Source: Saposhnikovia divaricata (taxonomy: Eukaryota; Streptophyta; Magnoliopsida; Apiales; Apiaceae). From it: DNA of 64,000 bases. The position numbers were made by a program, and so were the translations under genes. Location: NCBI GenBank assembly GCA_036435485.1, contig CM071595.1:229014080-229078079 (forward strand), in the 5' to 3' direction. The notes under the pieces are model-generated. The model was not told the DNA's origin, made no database searches, and saw nothing but the letters and a program-made list of their open reading frames with translations. This document shows, in pieces, positions 1 through 13,065 of this stretch; the first letter of the stretch is position 1, and each line of letters begins with the position of its first letter.

Positions 1-287
1 TTTAAATAGCCATAACTTTCCCGGAGTCATTTTAAAACGAGAACCTTCTGGTTTTCCAAAATCTTTCATGATGAGTTCAACACTGACAACACTATCGGTA
101 CTGGAGCACCTGGGCTTCCAGTACAGTGTAGCAGCACAATTCCAATTGGAAGGATGGGACTATTCCGGAGCACACCCGATACAAGGTGATCAGCCATTGT
201 ACCATACAAAACAACACTTCACTACTAGTAGACGGGTGACGTACCTACTAAAGAGGCCGTGGCCCGACCGCATACGGGTCTTCTGCT

Positions 288-372
288 GGCTACCCGCCAG
301 TGCAAGTATCGAGATGGCTACCCGCCACCCTCGTCGATATATGCATAACCGGATGGGCTTGCTACCCGCAAG
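288..372. repeat. Short imperfect tandem repeat in copy D
   Basis: Three copies of a ggctacccgcca-like core start near 288, 316 and 361. They lie close to a conserved agtcccatcc block, roughly where copies B and C carry their own, different minisatellites. Confidence 0.5.
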
Positions 373-1594
373 TCACTCCCATCCAAAACACCCTCCAGTC
401 CCAGAGTCACTAAACCAGCTTTGAAACCTTTTTAAATCGTCACTTCCGAAAGAAAACATGGAAGTATGTTCATTTCACAAGTTGACCTCCGTCAACTGAT
501 TTTCTCTACTCAGGGAATTCTTTTCAATTCAGCTTGGGAGTTATTCAGAGTTTTCTTGAAGATTTTTAAAGCCTGACCCTCCTTGACGAGGCAGGGTCAC
601 TGCTTTGGTTTGTAGCGAAGGGAGAAAACATCTTTAATCGCTCCTAACACCCTGGGTTCTCAAGTTTTGATGAGTTCGCAAGCCGTTGGGGTGCTGTTTA
701 CGAAGTATAGGTAATTATAAAAATATTTGAGAACCCCTGAATATTTTCCTGAAGGTCAGAAAATATGTAAAATAATTTTTTTAAGGGCCATAAATAATTT
801 TTTAAATAGGCCAAATAGGTTTAAATAATTTTAGAATATTTAAACCATCTTAAATAATAATTAATTAATTATTAATTATTAAATAAATAAATAAGTAATC
901 ATTAATTAAATAATCAAATAAATTAACTTTAAATGAATATTTGAATTAATATTAATTTAATTTAATTTAATAAATATTCAAATAATATTTATTAAAGAAT
1001 TTTAATATAAATAATTCCGATATTCATAAGTTTTTAAATTATCGGAACTTACTCGATTATCGAAAATATACGTCTCCGGGATTACCGGGTTTTACATAAA
1101 ATACTCCGACTCCCGACTTATATCAAAAGTACTTACGCTCTACCCGAGCCTTGATCATCACCATATATATACGTATAAGCCATAGGGGTGTGTATACATG
1201 CACGAAAACTTTACAAGTACTTACATAAAATCATGCATGCACTTATAGATTTTCTCACAAGATATATATAAAACAGTGCATGCATTTTTTTTTGAAACCA
1301 ACAGTGCATGCATTTATATCACAACAACAACAGTTTTTAATCATACTTAAAGTGTGGATATCGAAAACTTGCCTAATAGTGTCTAGGAAGTGGATTCGTG
1401 TGACACCCTTATACCATATGATAATCATAAGACACTGAATTAATATCTTAATAAGTGCAACATTTTCTAATTCATAAATACCAAAACAACTTATATAATA
1501 CACATAGTCACAACCATATTCATTATCTGGATATTACATTTTTAGGTGACAAATCCATAATATCTGATACAATACTCAAAAACATTACACATAA

Positions 1595-1598
<4 letters not shown>

Positions 1599-1667
<69 letters not shown>
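1599..1667. repeat. (AT)n microsatellite
   Basis: About 34 uninterrupted AT dinucleotides inside element E. The exact length is liable to slippage or assembly error. Confidence 0.95.
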
Positions 1668-1669
<2 letters not shown>

Positions 1670-2032
1670 TGCAAAATATGAAACGCAGGGAGTCTCGAGC
1701 ATCTGTTGGCCAACCTGTGACTCGAACTTGATCTACAACTTCGCACTTCTATTAGTGAAATCCTATCTCCTAGAAATTTCCTGAAAAATAATTACGCTTT
1801 ATATGAGATGCCACTCAATGAGCAATAATCTCTTTTACAATTTATACTCCAGACATAATTAATTAAAAAGAAATAAAGTTAAATAATCATACATTACATA
1901 TTTGAAAAGTATAATCATGTGAACAGATCAGTCACAAAACAATGGAAATACATGTAACCTAAGTATGTGCTTTTGTTTATTCTATTCACGTTATTTGTTG
2001 TGACCTGTCAATTTACTATAGCATCCCCCGGG

Positions 2033-2201
2033 ATTCACGTTGATGGCCACAAGGGCTCATAATTCACGTTATTAGCCGGCATATAATTCACGTTAGTAGC
2101 CACAAAGGATAGAAATTCACGTTGATAGCCACAAAGGCTGATAATTCACGTTGATAGTCACAAAAGCTCAAAATTCACGTTAAAGGCTAGCTAGGCCCAT
2201 A
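2033..2201. repeat. 29-bp minisatellite in element E
   Basis: Six units, each opening with attcacgtt, start at 2033, 2062, 2086, 2115, 2144 and 2173. Spacing is 29 bp except for one 24-bp unit. Units read roughly attcacgttgatagccaca followed by aaggctgata. A further lone attcacgtt lies at 1984. Confidence 0.9.
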
Positions 2202-5200
2202 TTTGATGCTACAGCATTGATGGTCACAACGCCTTTAATTAATCCCATGCCACTAAAATGCATGCACGTGTATTCATGTTTCCAAATTTTGTCATGTAGT
2301 AACTATATTCATGCAGAGATCGAATCAACACGTAATCACATTGTTCATGTAACATGTAAAGTCATGTAATCAAATAAGTCATCCAAGTCGCACATTAAAC
2401 ACACAATTAACAGACAGAGAGAATATTTAATTATTACTCACCTTGACTCTTTCGATGACTTAAGCTGATGGATTGTTTGTCACAAACTCGACACCCTTCT
2501 AAGAGCCTAAACAAATATAAACCATAATTAATGATTAAGAAATAATTGAGTCTTACTACTCGTGTGTACCCTTAATACTATCTCCCTTATATGCCTATTT
2601 CTAACGAAATTTCGGCATGACCTATTCATAAATTGGACTATGCCCGGTGTAAACACCTCAAATAAAATCTCACATCAATTCAAGATATTTCCCCAACAGT
2701 CCACAACATCCAATAAGACTTAACATCATCTCCATTCACAATTCCTTCATCATTTTCAACTAAAACTTCATTGTAATTCTATATCAAAACTTCAACCATC
2801 AATACCATACATCACATACTTTGTAATCAACTAGACAATGTCAAAACTAACAACTTTAATCTTTTGACCAACCTCAAATAAGGTTGTTAACTCATTGAAA
2901 ACAATTCTCCATAACAGAACAAACATAAAACAAACTAAAAAACGTAAAACACTATCGCACACACTTTACTCAAACATTTTTAGTAAATCCAAAAATAATT
3001 CATAAATTACAAAAATTTCCCAGGATCTTCTTGGATATCATATAAAGATCTCATAAAAATTTCCAAGGTAATACTATCTTCTAACTAAGTGGATCATTAA
3101 TCCAAACTCAATGCAAAAACAGTTTATCAAATCTGCGCTGCTTGTCTTCTAAAAATTTTCATAAATTGAAAAATAAATATTTGCCTACCAAACCTCTGCC
3201 ATTTCAAAACTGAACCTAATATATTTACACTATAAAAATTTGGATTTGAGAAACTTAGATTATCTAGGACAATCATCCATCCAAATTTTATTCAAGAACA
3301 GGGCAAACTTTTCTATAACAGTCACACTCAAACATTTTTAATAATTTAAAAATCAATATTTCTGTGAAAATCTTCCTCTGACATATTTATAGTTCCTTCC
3401 TCTTTCTTCAATAAAAATTTCAACCCAGAATTCAAAGTTTAACTAGGTAAAATACAATTCCAAAGTTAGAATCCCGAGACCTTGCTCTGTTCTGCAAAGA
3501 TTTTACTAAAACATCATTTTCTCCTAGCTCGTTAACTTAAACGACACACCATTTTTTCCTACACACTCTAGACTCCAAGGAGAACAACTTTGATCACAAA
3601 ACTTTTGTCCAAAACAGAGAATAACCCTCCCGAATTAGCAGTACAAACAGGGGTAGAAATTGAAACTTTCTGGACCACTAACTTCATCTCACTTCTTAAG
3701 CACATAAGCAACTTATTAAAGATAATTTGTAAAGATTGGAACCATACCTTACTTGTCCCTTATTTCCCAGAGATTATAGTGACTTTATCAAGATTTTAAA
3801 GTGGAAGATTGATGGTGTTTTCCCCTCTTCTTTTTAAAACAGTCCAGGGCTTCTTCTTCTTCCTCTTCCTCTCCTTGATTTCTTCTCCTCTTTTCTCCCT
3901 TTCTCTCTTTCTCTCTTGATTTATCTTGATAATGGTAGAATTCTCTAGAGAAAAAGAAGATGACTTCTTTGTTTAATATCAGTCATTTAATTGGGAAATT
4001 ACTAAAATGCCCTTTATTTTAAAACTTTCCCATCCTATTAACTTAATCCACCGTTTAATTATATAACTACCCACTAAATAATTGACAGTTTAAAAACTCC
4101 AACTTCCATTTTCTTATTCTCTTTTCTTTATCCGAAATATCTGATCTTGATTCGGTAACTCGTAATTAAATAATTTGTCTCACAAAATTTTCCGAAAATA
4201 AAAACCAAAATATAAATCAATAACGATTTGTAACTATTTATTTGGGAAGAGATGTTACAATTCGTGCGTCCTAGGGTAACGATCTATATTCAACAAGGAA
4301 ATGCTAGGGTTAGTTTCGTACCCGAACCATTCAATCTATGTTCATATAAAGAAACTAATTCCCTAAGAGAACTCCTAGTGTTTATGTTGAACTCATACGC
4401 TTATGGTAACGTTCCTTGACCGAATTAAAATTACCAATTTTATTCGGGTCGAGTTTCGAGTCCTTTAGATATTATTTGTTCGTCCCCTAAAGGTATTTTT
4501 TGTTCGCGCAACTTTGATTCGAACATTTTTATAAAATTGAAAAATTAATCATTTTATGAATTTCTTTTTCCCAGGCCTTCCTTACTGCACCTTGTTCCAA
4601 CTATCAATTTTTCATGACTTATGGTCTTTTACAAGGCCCTTAACCAAGGCCCTAAAGAAGACCTTTCCCTGCTGTGAATTCTACTTGTACAGTTTCGACT
4701 CTTTGATTTTTATAAAATCGGAAATTTCATATTTTGACTTAATTCTTTTTGGGTTATCTTGCTTACTGACCAGGCTACCTACTCTCAAATTTTCATGATT
4801 TTATAACATTCTAAAGGGGTTCGAATTCTGTCTGTAACACAAGGATTTACTGCAGTCTTGTTTTCTTGAACTACTTTCATTAAAAAGACCATAACTCATA
4901 AACCATAAATCATCTTGGAATGAACTTTATATGCATACAAACTACAAACCAAGACCTTTCCTGAAATGGCCAGTGGTGTTCAAAAATTCATATTTTTCAG
5001 TTCGAGATTAAGCTATCAAACAAGCATAAATACAAACGGACGGCATAACGGCTAGACGTGTAACAATCCTCGATTTTACATCTTGTAAAATCGTCAACAA
5101 CCAAATTAATCACTCTCATGACCTAAAACTCTTATAATCAGTCCATACATCACAAAATCTCACCAACATCATACAACCATCAACCATTTAACTTAAAGAA

Positions 5201-6282
5201 TTACAAACCAACTCCAAAACTTCAAGAATCATGGTATACATGAACATACTTGTACTTAAGCTTAAAAACTCAGATAATACTAAGATGATGGAGAGAGTTT
5301 ATACCTTCTTGGATCTTGATACTACTCTTACAATAGCTTTTCAACCTTTATAGAATCCTTAACTAGCCTTAGCAACCTTAAACTTTCACAAAGAAATCAA
5401 GAACACAAATTAGTATACTATTCATCACTACTTCTAGAAATTTTTATACCATCTGAAACTCTATGGATGAGCTTGGAAAAATTACCATACCTTATACACC
5501 CTATGGAGAAGTTTTGGTTATTAATTGGTGATTTTAGGAGTAGTGTAAGTTGGCTTGAAAAATCTCTTCTTCCTTGGTACTATATGGGGTCGAAAGTTGT
5601 TTTCTTGAAGAAGGGAGTGTTTTTCTTTTTGTTGGTAATAATAGGTATGGTATAATTGATATGTATTGTAGTGTATATCAGATGTTAGCCTTTCCAAGGT
5701 ATGGTGTATGTCCTTGTGATCATCAAAGTCTAAAAGCAAAATAGTAGTTTTTACAAAGTAGCTAACTAAGCTTGTTTCAAGGAACTTGTTTCCTAACTAG
5801 ATTCTAATCAGTTGGTTGGTTCCTAACTAGGTAGTTTGCATGTATTCTTGCTTGCCACCTTGCATGGGTTCAAGTACTTAGCTCATTTTTCCATCAACTT
5901 ATGTCATTTGATTCATTATTCGCTCGGTGTTCGATATCAAAACGATTCCGTAAATTGACGTCTTACCAAAAGTACCTTTAATTTTTAACATTTTCAATTG
6001 TATCTTAAATTCCATAAAATTTCATATTATGGGTTTTATATTGCCCCGAGATTTTCCTATTCCTTGATATCTCATAATTTATGAAACGATTCGTAAAAGG
6101 TAAAATATTCGAATTCTGACGACTTTTACATTCTCTTATTTTCTGAGTACAATAACCTTACATACTTGGAACTTCAAAAATACCACATTTATATAAGGTG
6201 GGCTTATAGAGTTTTTTTTCCATATCCGTAGAATCAATATTCATTAGGGTTTTATAATATTACAAAAATCCGGGTTCTTACA

Positions 6283-6720
6283 GTACAGTTAGTTGATTAG
6301 TTTGCTACTTTGCTATTAATTATGGATGATTATGTATGTTGATTCACTTGATTCATGTTTGGCTTAGGTGCTCAGTTCATATGTTCAATTTCATATGCCT
6401 GGCATAGTGTTTTTTTGTTTATGTTTGTCTTGGTTAATCCGCAACTCTTCTTTTGGTATTAGGTGTTGAATAAAATTTACAATTTGTCTTGCTAGCCTTG
6501 TCGTGTGGTCAAGCTATCTTGTATAGAACTCACAACTTCAAGATAGCTATATTATAAATTGGTTAGAAAAACTAAGTTGCTCTGATAGTATTGAAAGGGC
6601 ATTAGACAAATCTATTTTGGCCTGAATTTTAGTTTCTATCTAGTTGAGTTTATTAATTTTGACTTTTTGTTATTTGGCTGAGTGTTTCATGAGGATAAGT
6701 ACTGCAGCCTGCAGGGTAAT
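6283..6720. other. Unassigned spacer
   Basis: AT-rich sequence between copy D and the copia LTR. I see no coding frame, repeat or terminal structure. The first five bases gtaca would be the right target duplication of copy D if that element is intact to the left of the window. Confidence 0.4.
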
Positions 6721-7767
6721 TGTTAGGATTTATGGGTGATAGCGTAGAGACAACTTAACTAGTACTTAGTTTATTTGTATAGGCTAAGTAGAACATACTG
6801 TCCCAGCCATAGTGTGTTCTTGCAATCAAATAATTGCTGAAATGTAATAAGTATGTATCTTGGAAGAAGTTCATTGATATGTTCAAGCCTCAAGAGAATA
6901 CATCAGTTCGACAGCAATAATAAAGTTACTGTCAATTAATTGATGGTAACGTTACAAGAAGACTGCATGCTGCAAGGTCACGACAGCAAGTCTCATTTGA
7001 CAGCAACATTGGCTGAAGCATGGGACAGCAACATTCTCACACTTGACAACAAGTTTGGAGTTCCGACAACAATATTGGTGGGAGCTCATACTGTCAACTA
7101 CTGAATATTCCTATGACAGCAAACTTGGCGGCAAAGGTTACTGTCTCACTGAATTATTTGATTGGAGATTTTATCTCAGTCAAACCCCCCTGACAGTTTA
7201 GATGTTCGAGAAACAGATTTGCTGCAATTCGTCAAAGATTGTAGCAGACCTGCAAGACTACGACAGAAGCTTGAGAGATCACAAGATGAGATTCGACAAT
7301 TCAAGAGTATGACAAGTCTGCATCTACTAGAATTGTTATAGCTAATTTTAGAAAGAACCCAGAATGCCTTATGCTTAATGATAACTCTGTTTGTATAGCA
7401 TTATAGGAAAGGTCAGATGGGTGGGCAACTTGTGAGGAGCTGCCACTTGAAAACGAAAACAGCTCCACGACCAATGTGACTGAGATGCTAGAGAAAGATT
7501 AGTCTATATAAAGACACATCTCTCATTCTTTCTAAAGTGATTTCTTTCAAGAAATCGAAGCTTGAGAAAACCATTTTTCTCGAGGTTGTAGCAACACATT
7601 ACAAAATAACTAAAATATTTATTTTGTGAGAATATCTTGAATTACTACTTGTGTTTGCAATTCTTTTGTAAATAGTTTACAATCTTTATCATTGTTCTTG
7701 AGCTAAAGATTTGAAATTATCTATATTGCATTCAACCCCCCTTCTGTAATATACTCCGGGACCAACA
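6721..7767 (+). mobile_element. 5' LTR of a truncated Ty1/copia retrotransposon
   Basis: This 1047-bp block starts tgttaggattt and ends gggaccaaca, and is followed almost directly by a tRNA-Met primer-binding site and a gag start. Those neighbours identify it as a 5' LTR. A C-rich caacccccc stretch lies near its end, as in several large copia LTRs. No matching 3' LTR is seen downstream, so the element is cut off after about 1.2 kb. Assignment to a SIRE/Tork-like group is a guess from LTR size. Confidence 0.8.
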
Positions 7768-7769
7768 AC

Positions 7770-7781
7770 TAGTATCAGAGC
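7770..7781 (+). other. Primer-binding site (initiator tRNA-Met type)
   Basis: tagtatcagagc differs by one base from the tggtatcagagc complement of the plant initiator tRNA-Met 3' end. It sits two bases after the LTR end, in the position expected for minus-strand priming. Confidence 0.85.
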
Positions 7782-7809
7782 TACAGATTGATATACAAAT
7801 CTAAAGATC

Positions 7810-7927
7810 ATGACGAGTGTTCAGAAGTCAAGTGGTATCAAGATTCTAGTCTTTGATAAAGAGAACTAAAATTTTTGGAAAAGAAAGATCTTGTTATTTA
7901 TCAAAGCTGCCCATCCACTATACTGTG
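7810..7927 (+). pseudogene. Truncated copia gag N-terminus
   Basis: The ATG at 7810 lies shortly after the primer site. The frame reads about 19 residues to a TAA near 7867, then continues in the same frame with a FWKRKILLFIKAAHPLY segment. This resembles the opening of copia Gag proteins, in which a short N-terminus leads to a conserved W-x-K-x-M/I-x-x-L-x-I region. The stop replaces what is usually an aromatic residue before that segment. Coding similarity ends near 7927, where an unrelated AT-rich tandem repeat begins. It cannot encode a working Gag. Confidence 0.7.
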
Positions 7928-8016
7928 TTTTTAAAGCTCGATTCTATTGTAGAACCAAATTAATAGAATGCTAATATTTTGATTTTTAAAGCTCGATTCT
8001 ATTATAGAACCAAATT
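7928..8016. repeat. 55-bp tandem repeat, left part
   Basis: Two units of tttttaaagctcgattct followed by attgtagaaccaaatt and an AT-rich tail start about 55 bp apart. The array resumes at 12921 after family R copy A, so it was one array before that insertion. Each unit contains a gattct...agaacc quasi-palindrome also found at 15.7-16.2 kb. Confidence 0.8.
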
Positions 8017-11000
8017 TGTAACAACCCCAAATCCGGGGTCAGGGATTTAGAGTAGTCATGATCCATTTACTCCTTGCCTTACCTGTATTACTTGCAATGT
8101 ACACAATTCGACTGCTTGTGACCCCACAATATATATCTCACTCACACACACATGTTAGAGTCTTAGAAATGACAGAATATAACAACTGCGGAATAAATGA
8201 TTATTATTACAATACCCAAATGTCTTCTGATGCTTACAATCCTCTCATCCTATTCATATTTATACATAAGATGAATAACAAAACTACAGTCTGATCCGAC
8301 TGGTTCATACTACTCCCGGGATTACTGCTAGAAGCTGCTTCTGGAAAACGTCTTGCGGTTACCTCTCGCTGGCGAGGTATGTGTTGTATCCTTGACATCC
8401 TGCTTCACTGCTCTATAATATATATAAAACAATAGCAAAAGTGAGCGATAGCTCAGCAAGGTAATGATAGCATGGCATAATTCTGCATTTAATTCAAACC
8501 CAGAATATATAGCGGGTATAAGACAATAATTGTCCAAAATATCTTGATACTGAAATTATTCCCTTAACAGAATATATTAAAAATCAGTACTATCATAGTA
8601 CTTCAAATATCATTATCATAATATCTCTGCAAACTTTTATTATTCATACTATGAACAAAGTTCTAGCATAATATAAAAGATGAAGTTACAAGGTAATCCA
8701 ATATAACCTTTCCGTAAAATATCTACTATATAAAATATAAGCAACATATTAACATATAACTTAAAAGATGAAGTTATAATGTGATCCAATATCAAAAACC
8801 TCCTTATCACAACTCATGTTATGTAAGGTATCAACAGAGTCATAAAATATAAGATAAAAGATGAAGTTGCAAGGCGATTCATTGTAACGTCAGTTTTGAA
8901 CACTTTTCAAACCCTGCTACTCTGATCGGAAGTCTCTTCGATACGTGTTGCAGGAAATACCCATCAACCTGATCGGAAGTCTCTTCGATACGTGTTGAAG
9001 GAAATATCAAAATTTGGATGATGAACTGATACTGGAGTATTCACCGCGCCAGCTGCCCAACCTTCGATGATCAGTCGCAAATTGTACAGCACGGATATAG
9101 TTTTACTATCGGTAGAAGGAAGAACTGACGGATTTACTTGTCTACCGCCTTCTAGTAACTCCCTGGCCAACGGTTGGGCCTTGGGATGGACCGGCGCCAC
9201 TCGGCCTCTTACACTACTCCTAGTTCGAATATAATCCATGACTCTGAAATATAAAGTTCAACCTCCCTTCCCCAAGTATGATACTTGTTGATAGGACTCC
9301 ACAAAGTAGTCGTATCTAATTGGAAAGGAAAATTCACCAATATTTTTCAATCTATTGCTTGTTAATGGAAATCAACTTGTTCCATCAATTTTACTCCTCG
9401 AGTGTTGAGGAAATAACAAAGACTCATTTTGATTTGTAGCAACTAAAGTTGCTGATGAAAATAATAATACTTTCAAAAGTTTGTGACCGGGCAGTCAACC
9501 ATAATAAATAACAGTCCCTCAAGTGAGGTTCCCTATATTTTGGGAAGTTTGAGCGAACATTAAAATCTCCTTAGAGGATATATTTAAATGGAAAACAGAG
9601 TTTGGGAACCTTCCTTTTGATAAAATAATCTTAATAAGGCTCAAAAATATTCTTCATAATTATTGAAGATCAAAGATAGATTTAAATAATATAAACCATT
9701 TTTAAAACCAATTTAAAAGTAATTACTAAATATTCAAATAATATTTATTAAATCATAAATATTCAAATATTATTTTTAGTCAAAATAATTGCTCATAATT
9801 AACCCTCGAGAGAATATATAAAATAATATTCATTAAATAAGTCCTTAAATGAATATTTCAAAATAATATTCATTAAATAAACGAACCTTTAAATAAATAT
9901 TTAAAATAATATCCATTAAATAAATAATCCTTGAATGAATATTCAAAATAATATTCATTTAATAAATAATAAATGAATAATATTTATTCGATATTTTTAT
10001 CGGAAAATAATCTCAAGAAATATGGAAATATCGACTCCCGGTCTATATTAAAGAATATGAATCATACGCCCTACACTAAGGATCTTTGCAAAAACCCGGC
10101 TTATAACTAATATCTCGTATCTAGCTTATAAGCCAATAATCAAATCATTGCTCAAGTATCACAATATATGTACTTTCGAAAATAGTTAAGCCTTCCATTA
10201 GCATATATAACTGAAATAATATTCAAATAGTATTTCACGACTGAGATAATACTCAAATAACATTCCTCGAAATATATAGTAAGCAAATATCATTCCTCGA
10301 ATGATATCATATTCAAATAACAGTCCTCGCATGGTTTTCAAGTAATTAATACTTTATGGAAATATAATTAATATTTATAAATAATATTCCTCAAAATAAA
10401 CAATAATCTGCCGCTGGAATCCCTCCGGGTTTCCACGACTATCTCTATATCTCAAATTACCGACTCCCAGTTTAGAGTCAAAAACAATGAATATGCTTTA
10501 ATATCTAGAGCTACAAGGTATACTGGTTCATAAATACTTAACTCAAACGATCGTATATAATCCAAAGGTCAAATTCTATTTCAACAGGAAATAAGATATA
10601 TCGCAAAACTGTACAACTTTATACTTGGCAAAAACAGTATTATATAATCAATACTTCAAAGTATAGATTTAGAAATCTTGCTTGATGCACGAGAAGTGAT
10701 AGGGGTTCGCGATGATGTCGGACAATCTAGACAAAGTCAAAGAAAACGTACGATTAATCCCTTGGATAATCCACTTATAAATCAACGCTTAAAGACACAA
10801 TCGAATGGCATTACTAGCTCGCTTTATGCTCATACTAAGTCCATGTTAATAGACAATTACTTAAATCGAAGGTTCGCTTTAGAAATCGGATCTCGTTTTG
10901 CCCGTGTTACTAAGTGGTTTTCAAGGTTATAACCAAGTACTTCTCTAAGGGGTTCCTTCGCACTTAAGCTTGATTCAAACATTTTTATAAAATCGAAAAA

Positions 11001-12915
11001 TAATCTTTTCGACATGAGGTCTTCTCTCACATCTTCATTATGACATCTAATATTTAATTACTAAGATTCGCAACAGAATATCTCAATTTAATGGGGTTCA
11101 ATTGCAGTTACGAACTCACACTTACGCTTACGACCACTTTTACGATTTTGACCATATCTCCCAAACCGTAAATCAAAATGCTACGATTCTTTCGCCAAAA
11201 TGATCTATGAATCAAGATCTACAAATTCATGGCAGGTTCTCGACCTTGACAGAAAGTTAATGTCCCGAACATGCTCTGTTTTTAAGACCTAAGTGAATTT
11301 TGGCATTACGACGGCTTAAAAATGAATAATCCAATTTTCAAACAACCCAAATAAACATTCAATCACTACCCAACACTCATGGAGACTATTCATCATCTTC
11401 CTTACTGCCTCAATAGTTCTTGGAGCCACAACAATTATTTTTACTTGTCCATAACACCCACATAACATACATGCCCTAAATCATGCATACAACTCATAAA
11501 CACCATCAAATCTTATATAAAACTCAAAGGTGGGTTAAGGGTTTACCTTCTTGGAAGCTCTAGAAATACTATCAAGTGTTTATAAACACTTAACAAGCCT
11601 TAGATAGTCCTTATATAGTTTAAACCTTAAAAACAAATTAAGAAAACAACTTAGTAATTTCAGAGTTACTATTCACCTCTTCAAAGAACTGCAAAATTGA
11701 GGGTCTTACATGCTTTTCTGGTCGAGGCTCCCGAAGAAGAATTGTAGATCATCTCAATACCTTTCCAACAAGATATAGAACACAAAATTTCATTGAGAAA
11801 TGAGGGAGATATGGCCGTTTTACCGAGATGCTGTAGTTTTGGCCGAGAATTAGGAATAGTTTGGTGATGTTTTGATCTTTCTTTTCTTCACACCAATCTT
11901 GACTTGTCCAACCACTTTATGAACATAATATCTTGATATTATTAGTTGTATATGGTTGTGCTAACCATCTTGGGGCTTGTGCAAAGAGTATTGGATAAGC
12001 TTGTTTGATTCCTTTTTATGCCATTTACCTCCATGTCCTTGCCCTTTCATGATTTATTCCACCAATGCCCTTGCCCCTTGGATTTTCCCATAAGCCACTC
12101 AATTAAATCAATAAACCAACTCCTTGTTTTAGTGTTAGGCTGAAATTTTGCGCCTTCACCTTGTCTTTGGGCCTTTTGTTTGGGCTTTGTTCAGGGTTCT
12201 CTCATCATTTGATTCATCGAATGATTTCTGTGATCGTCTCAGTGGTTTCTCTCTTGTAAATCTCTTGGATGTATATTATCCTCTTCGACATTATATTTTA
12301 ATGTGTTGGGGTGGTTCTAAACCTCAAATAGATATTAAATCCAATATCCTTTGTATATTCTCTTTATCTCAGAAATTGCTCTCCCGATTTCTCAAGCGTT
12401 CTCTAACTCGCTCACTAACTCGTTTGCATTCTCTTTTCTCTAGGATTATATTCTCAATTCTTTTTCCCTCTCATAATATATCCTTCCTTAGAAATCTAAT
12501 ATTTAATATCCTTAACTTATAATCCAATTATTATATTCCTGAATCCTCTGTCAATTACGGAATAAAATAAAGTTTGGATTCTCTGAATTTTGTCCTCATT
12601 TACATACACTCATTCTTTCTGTACTTCACTAGTGCATACTTGATCTTTCTGTTTCGTAGTTATTATTGTGAGTGCTCTAACTCACTTCTCAACTTCCCTC
12701 GAGGTTACATTAACTCATTTCTTAAACGATAGATTATTCTTATCTATGTCGTCAATCACTGAATTACTCTATTCTGAAAATACACATATTTATCGGGATC
12801 ATCATCCATAGCAATATCCATTCATTACAAACACCATCATTGAAATCACTATTCACTGATGTACTTAATCGTAATAAGAAAAGTTTTAATTCTACCAAAA
12901 TTTCGGGTTATTACA
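8017..12915. mobile_element. Family R LTR copy A, complete solo LTR
   Basis: A 4899-bp element beginning tgtaacaaccccaaatcc and ending tttcgggttattaca, flanked by a perfect 5-bp duplication aaatt (8012-8016 and 12916-12920). The target was a tandem repeat whose units continue on both sides. No open frame resembles Gag, Pol or an envelope-like protein, and no second LTR lies within it, so it is best read as a solo LTR left by recombination. It is in the opposite orientation to copies B and C. The 84-codon frame at 10678-10932 and others here show no recognisable domain. Confidence 0.85.
8922..9008. repeat. 47-bp tandem duplication in copy A
   Basis: Two copies of a unit opening ctgatcggaagtctcttcg start at 8922 and 8969. 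This repeat is not seen in the other family R copies. Confidence 0.85.
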
Positions 12916-12920
12916 AAATT

Positions 12921-13065
12921 AATATAATGCTAATATTTTGATTTTTAAAGCTCGATTATATCGTACAATCGAATTACTAGGTAGCTAATATATTGATTTT
13001 TAAAACTCGATTCTATCATAGAACCAAATTAGTGTAATGAAATATTTTGATTTTAGTGTTGAATA
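12921..13065. repeat. 55-58-bp tandem repeat, right part
   Basis: Continuation of the array at 7928-8016, with degenerate units containing gattatatcgtacaatcg and gattctatcatagaacc. It is separated from the left part only by copy A. Confidence 0.8.

Larger units (their letters stand above)
1399..4259. mobile_element. LTR-type insertion E nested in copy D (probable solo LTR)
   Basis: A 2861-bp insertion beginning tgtgacaccctt and ending gagatgttaca, flanked by a perfect 5-bp duplication attcg (1394-1398 and 4260-4264). Removing it rejoins the host element as aagtgg-attcg-tgcgtcc. TG...CA ends and a 5-bp duplication are typical of LTR retrotransposons. There is no gag or pol frame, no second LTR, and no primer site after an LTR-like end, so a solo LTR is the simplest reading; a non-autonomous element is possible. 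It carries an AT microsatellite and a 29-bp tandem repeat. Confidence 0.8.
1..6282. mobile_element. Family R LTR copy D (left end outside window), probable solo LTR
   Basis: A non-coding element of the same family as 8017-12915, 18927-32811 and 55377-59753. It ends in cgggttcttaca at 6282, matching the tttcgggttattaca end of copy A. It shares internal stretches with copy A, for example the aacatttttataaaa block near 4525 and 10980 and the AT-rich stretch near 780-1030 and 9640-9990. The left end lies before base 1, so its target duplication cannot be checked. No open frame resembles a transposon protein. It is interrupted by element E at 1399-4259. TG...CA ends with an absent internal region in the complete copy A suggest a solo LTR of a Ty3-type element with very large LTRs; the lineage is inference. 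Confidence 0.7.

Noticed and set aside
68..424. 118-codon plus-strand frame in copy D
   Set aside because: It lies within the repeat-rich part of a non-coding LTR, overlaps the gctacccgcc repeat and has no recognisable domain.
1455..1784. Frame with a long Ile-Tyr repeat
   Set aside because: It is a translation of the AT microsatellite.
10678..10932. 84-codon plus-strand frame in copy A
   Set aside because: Not conserved in copies B-D as far as I can read, and it starts at a non-ATG codon. Probably chance.
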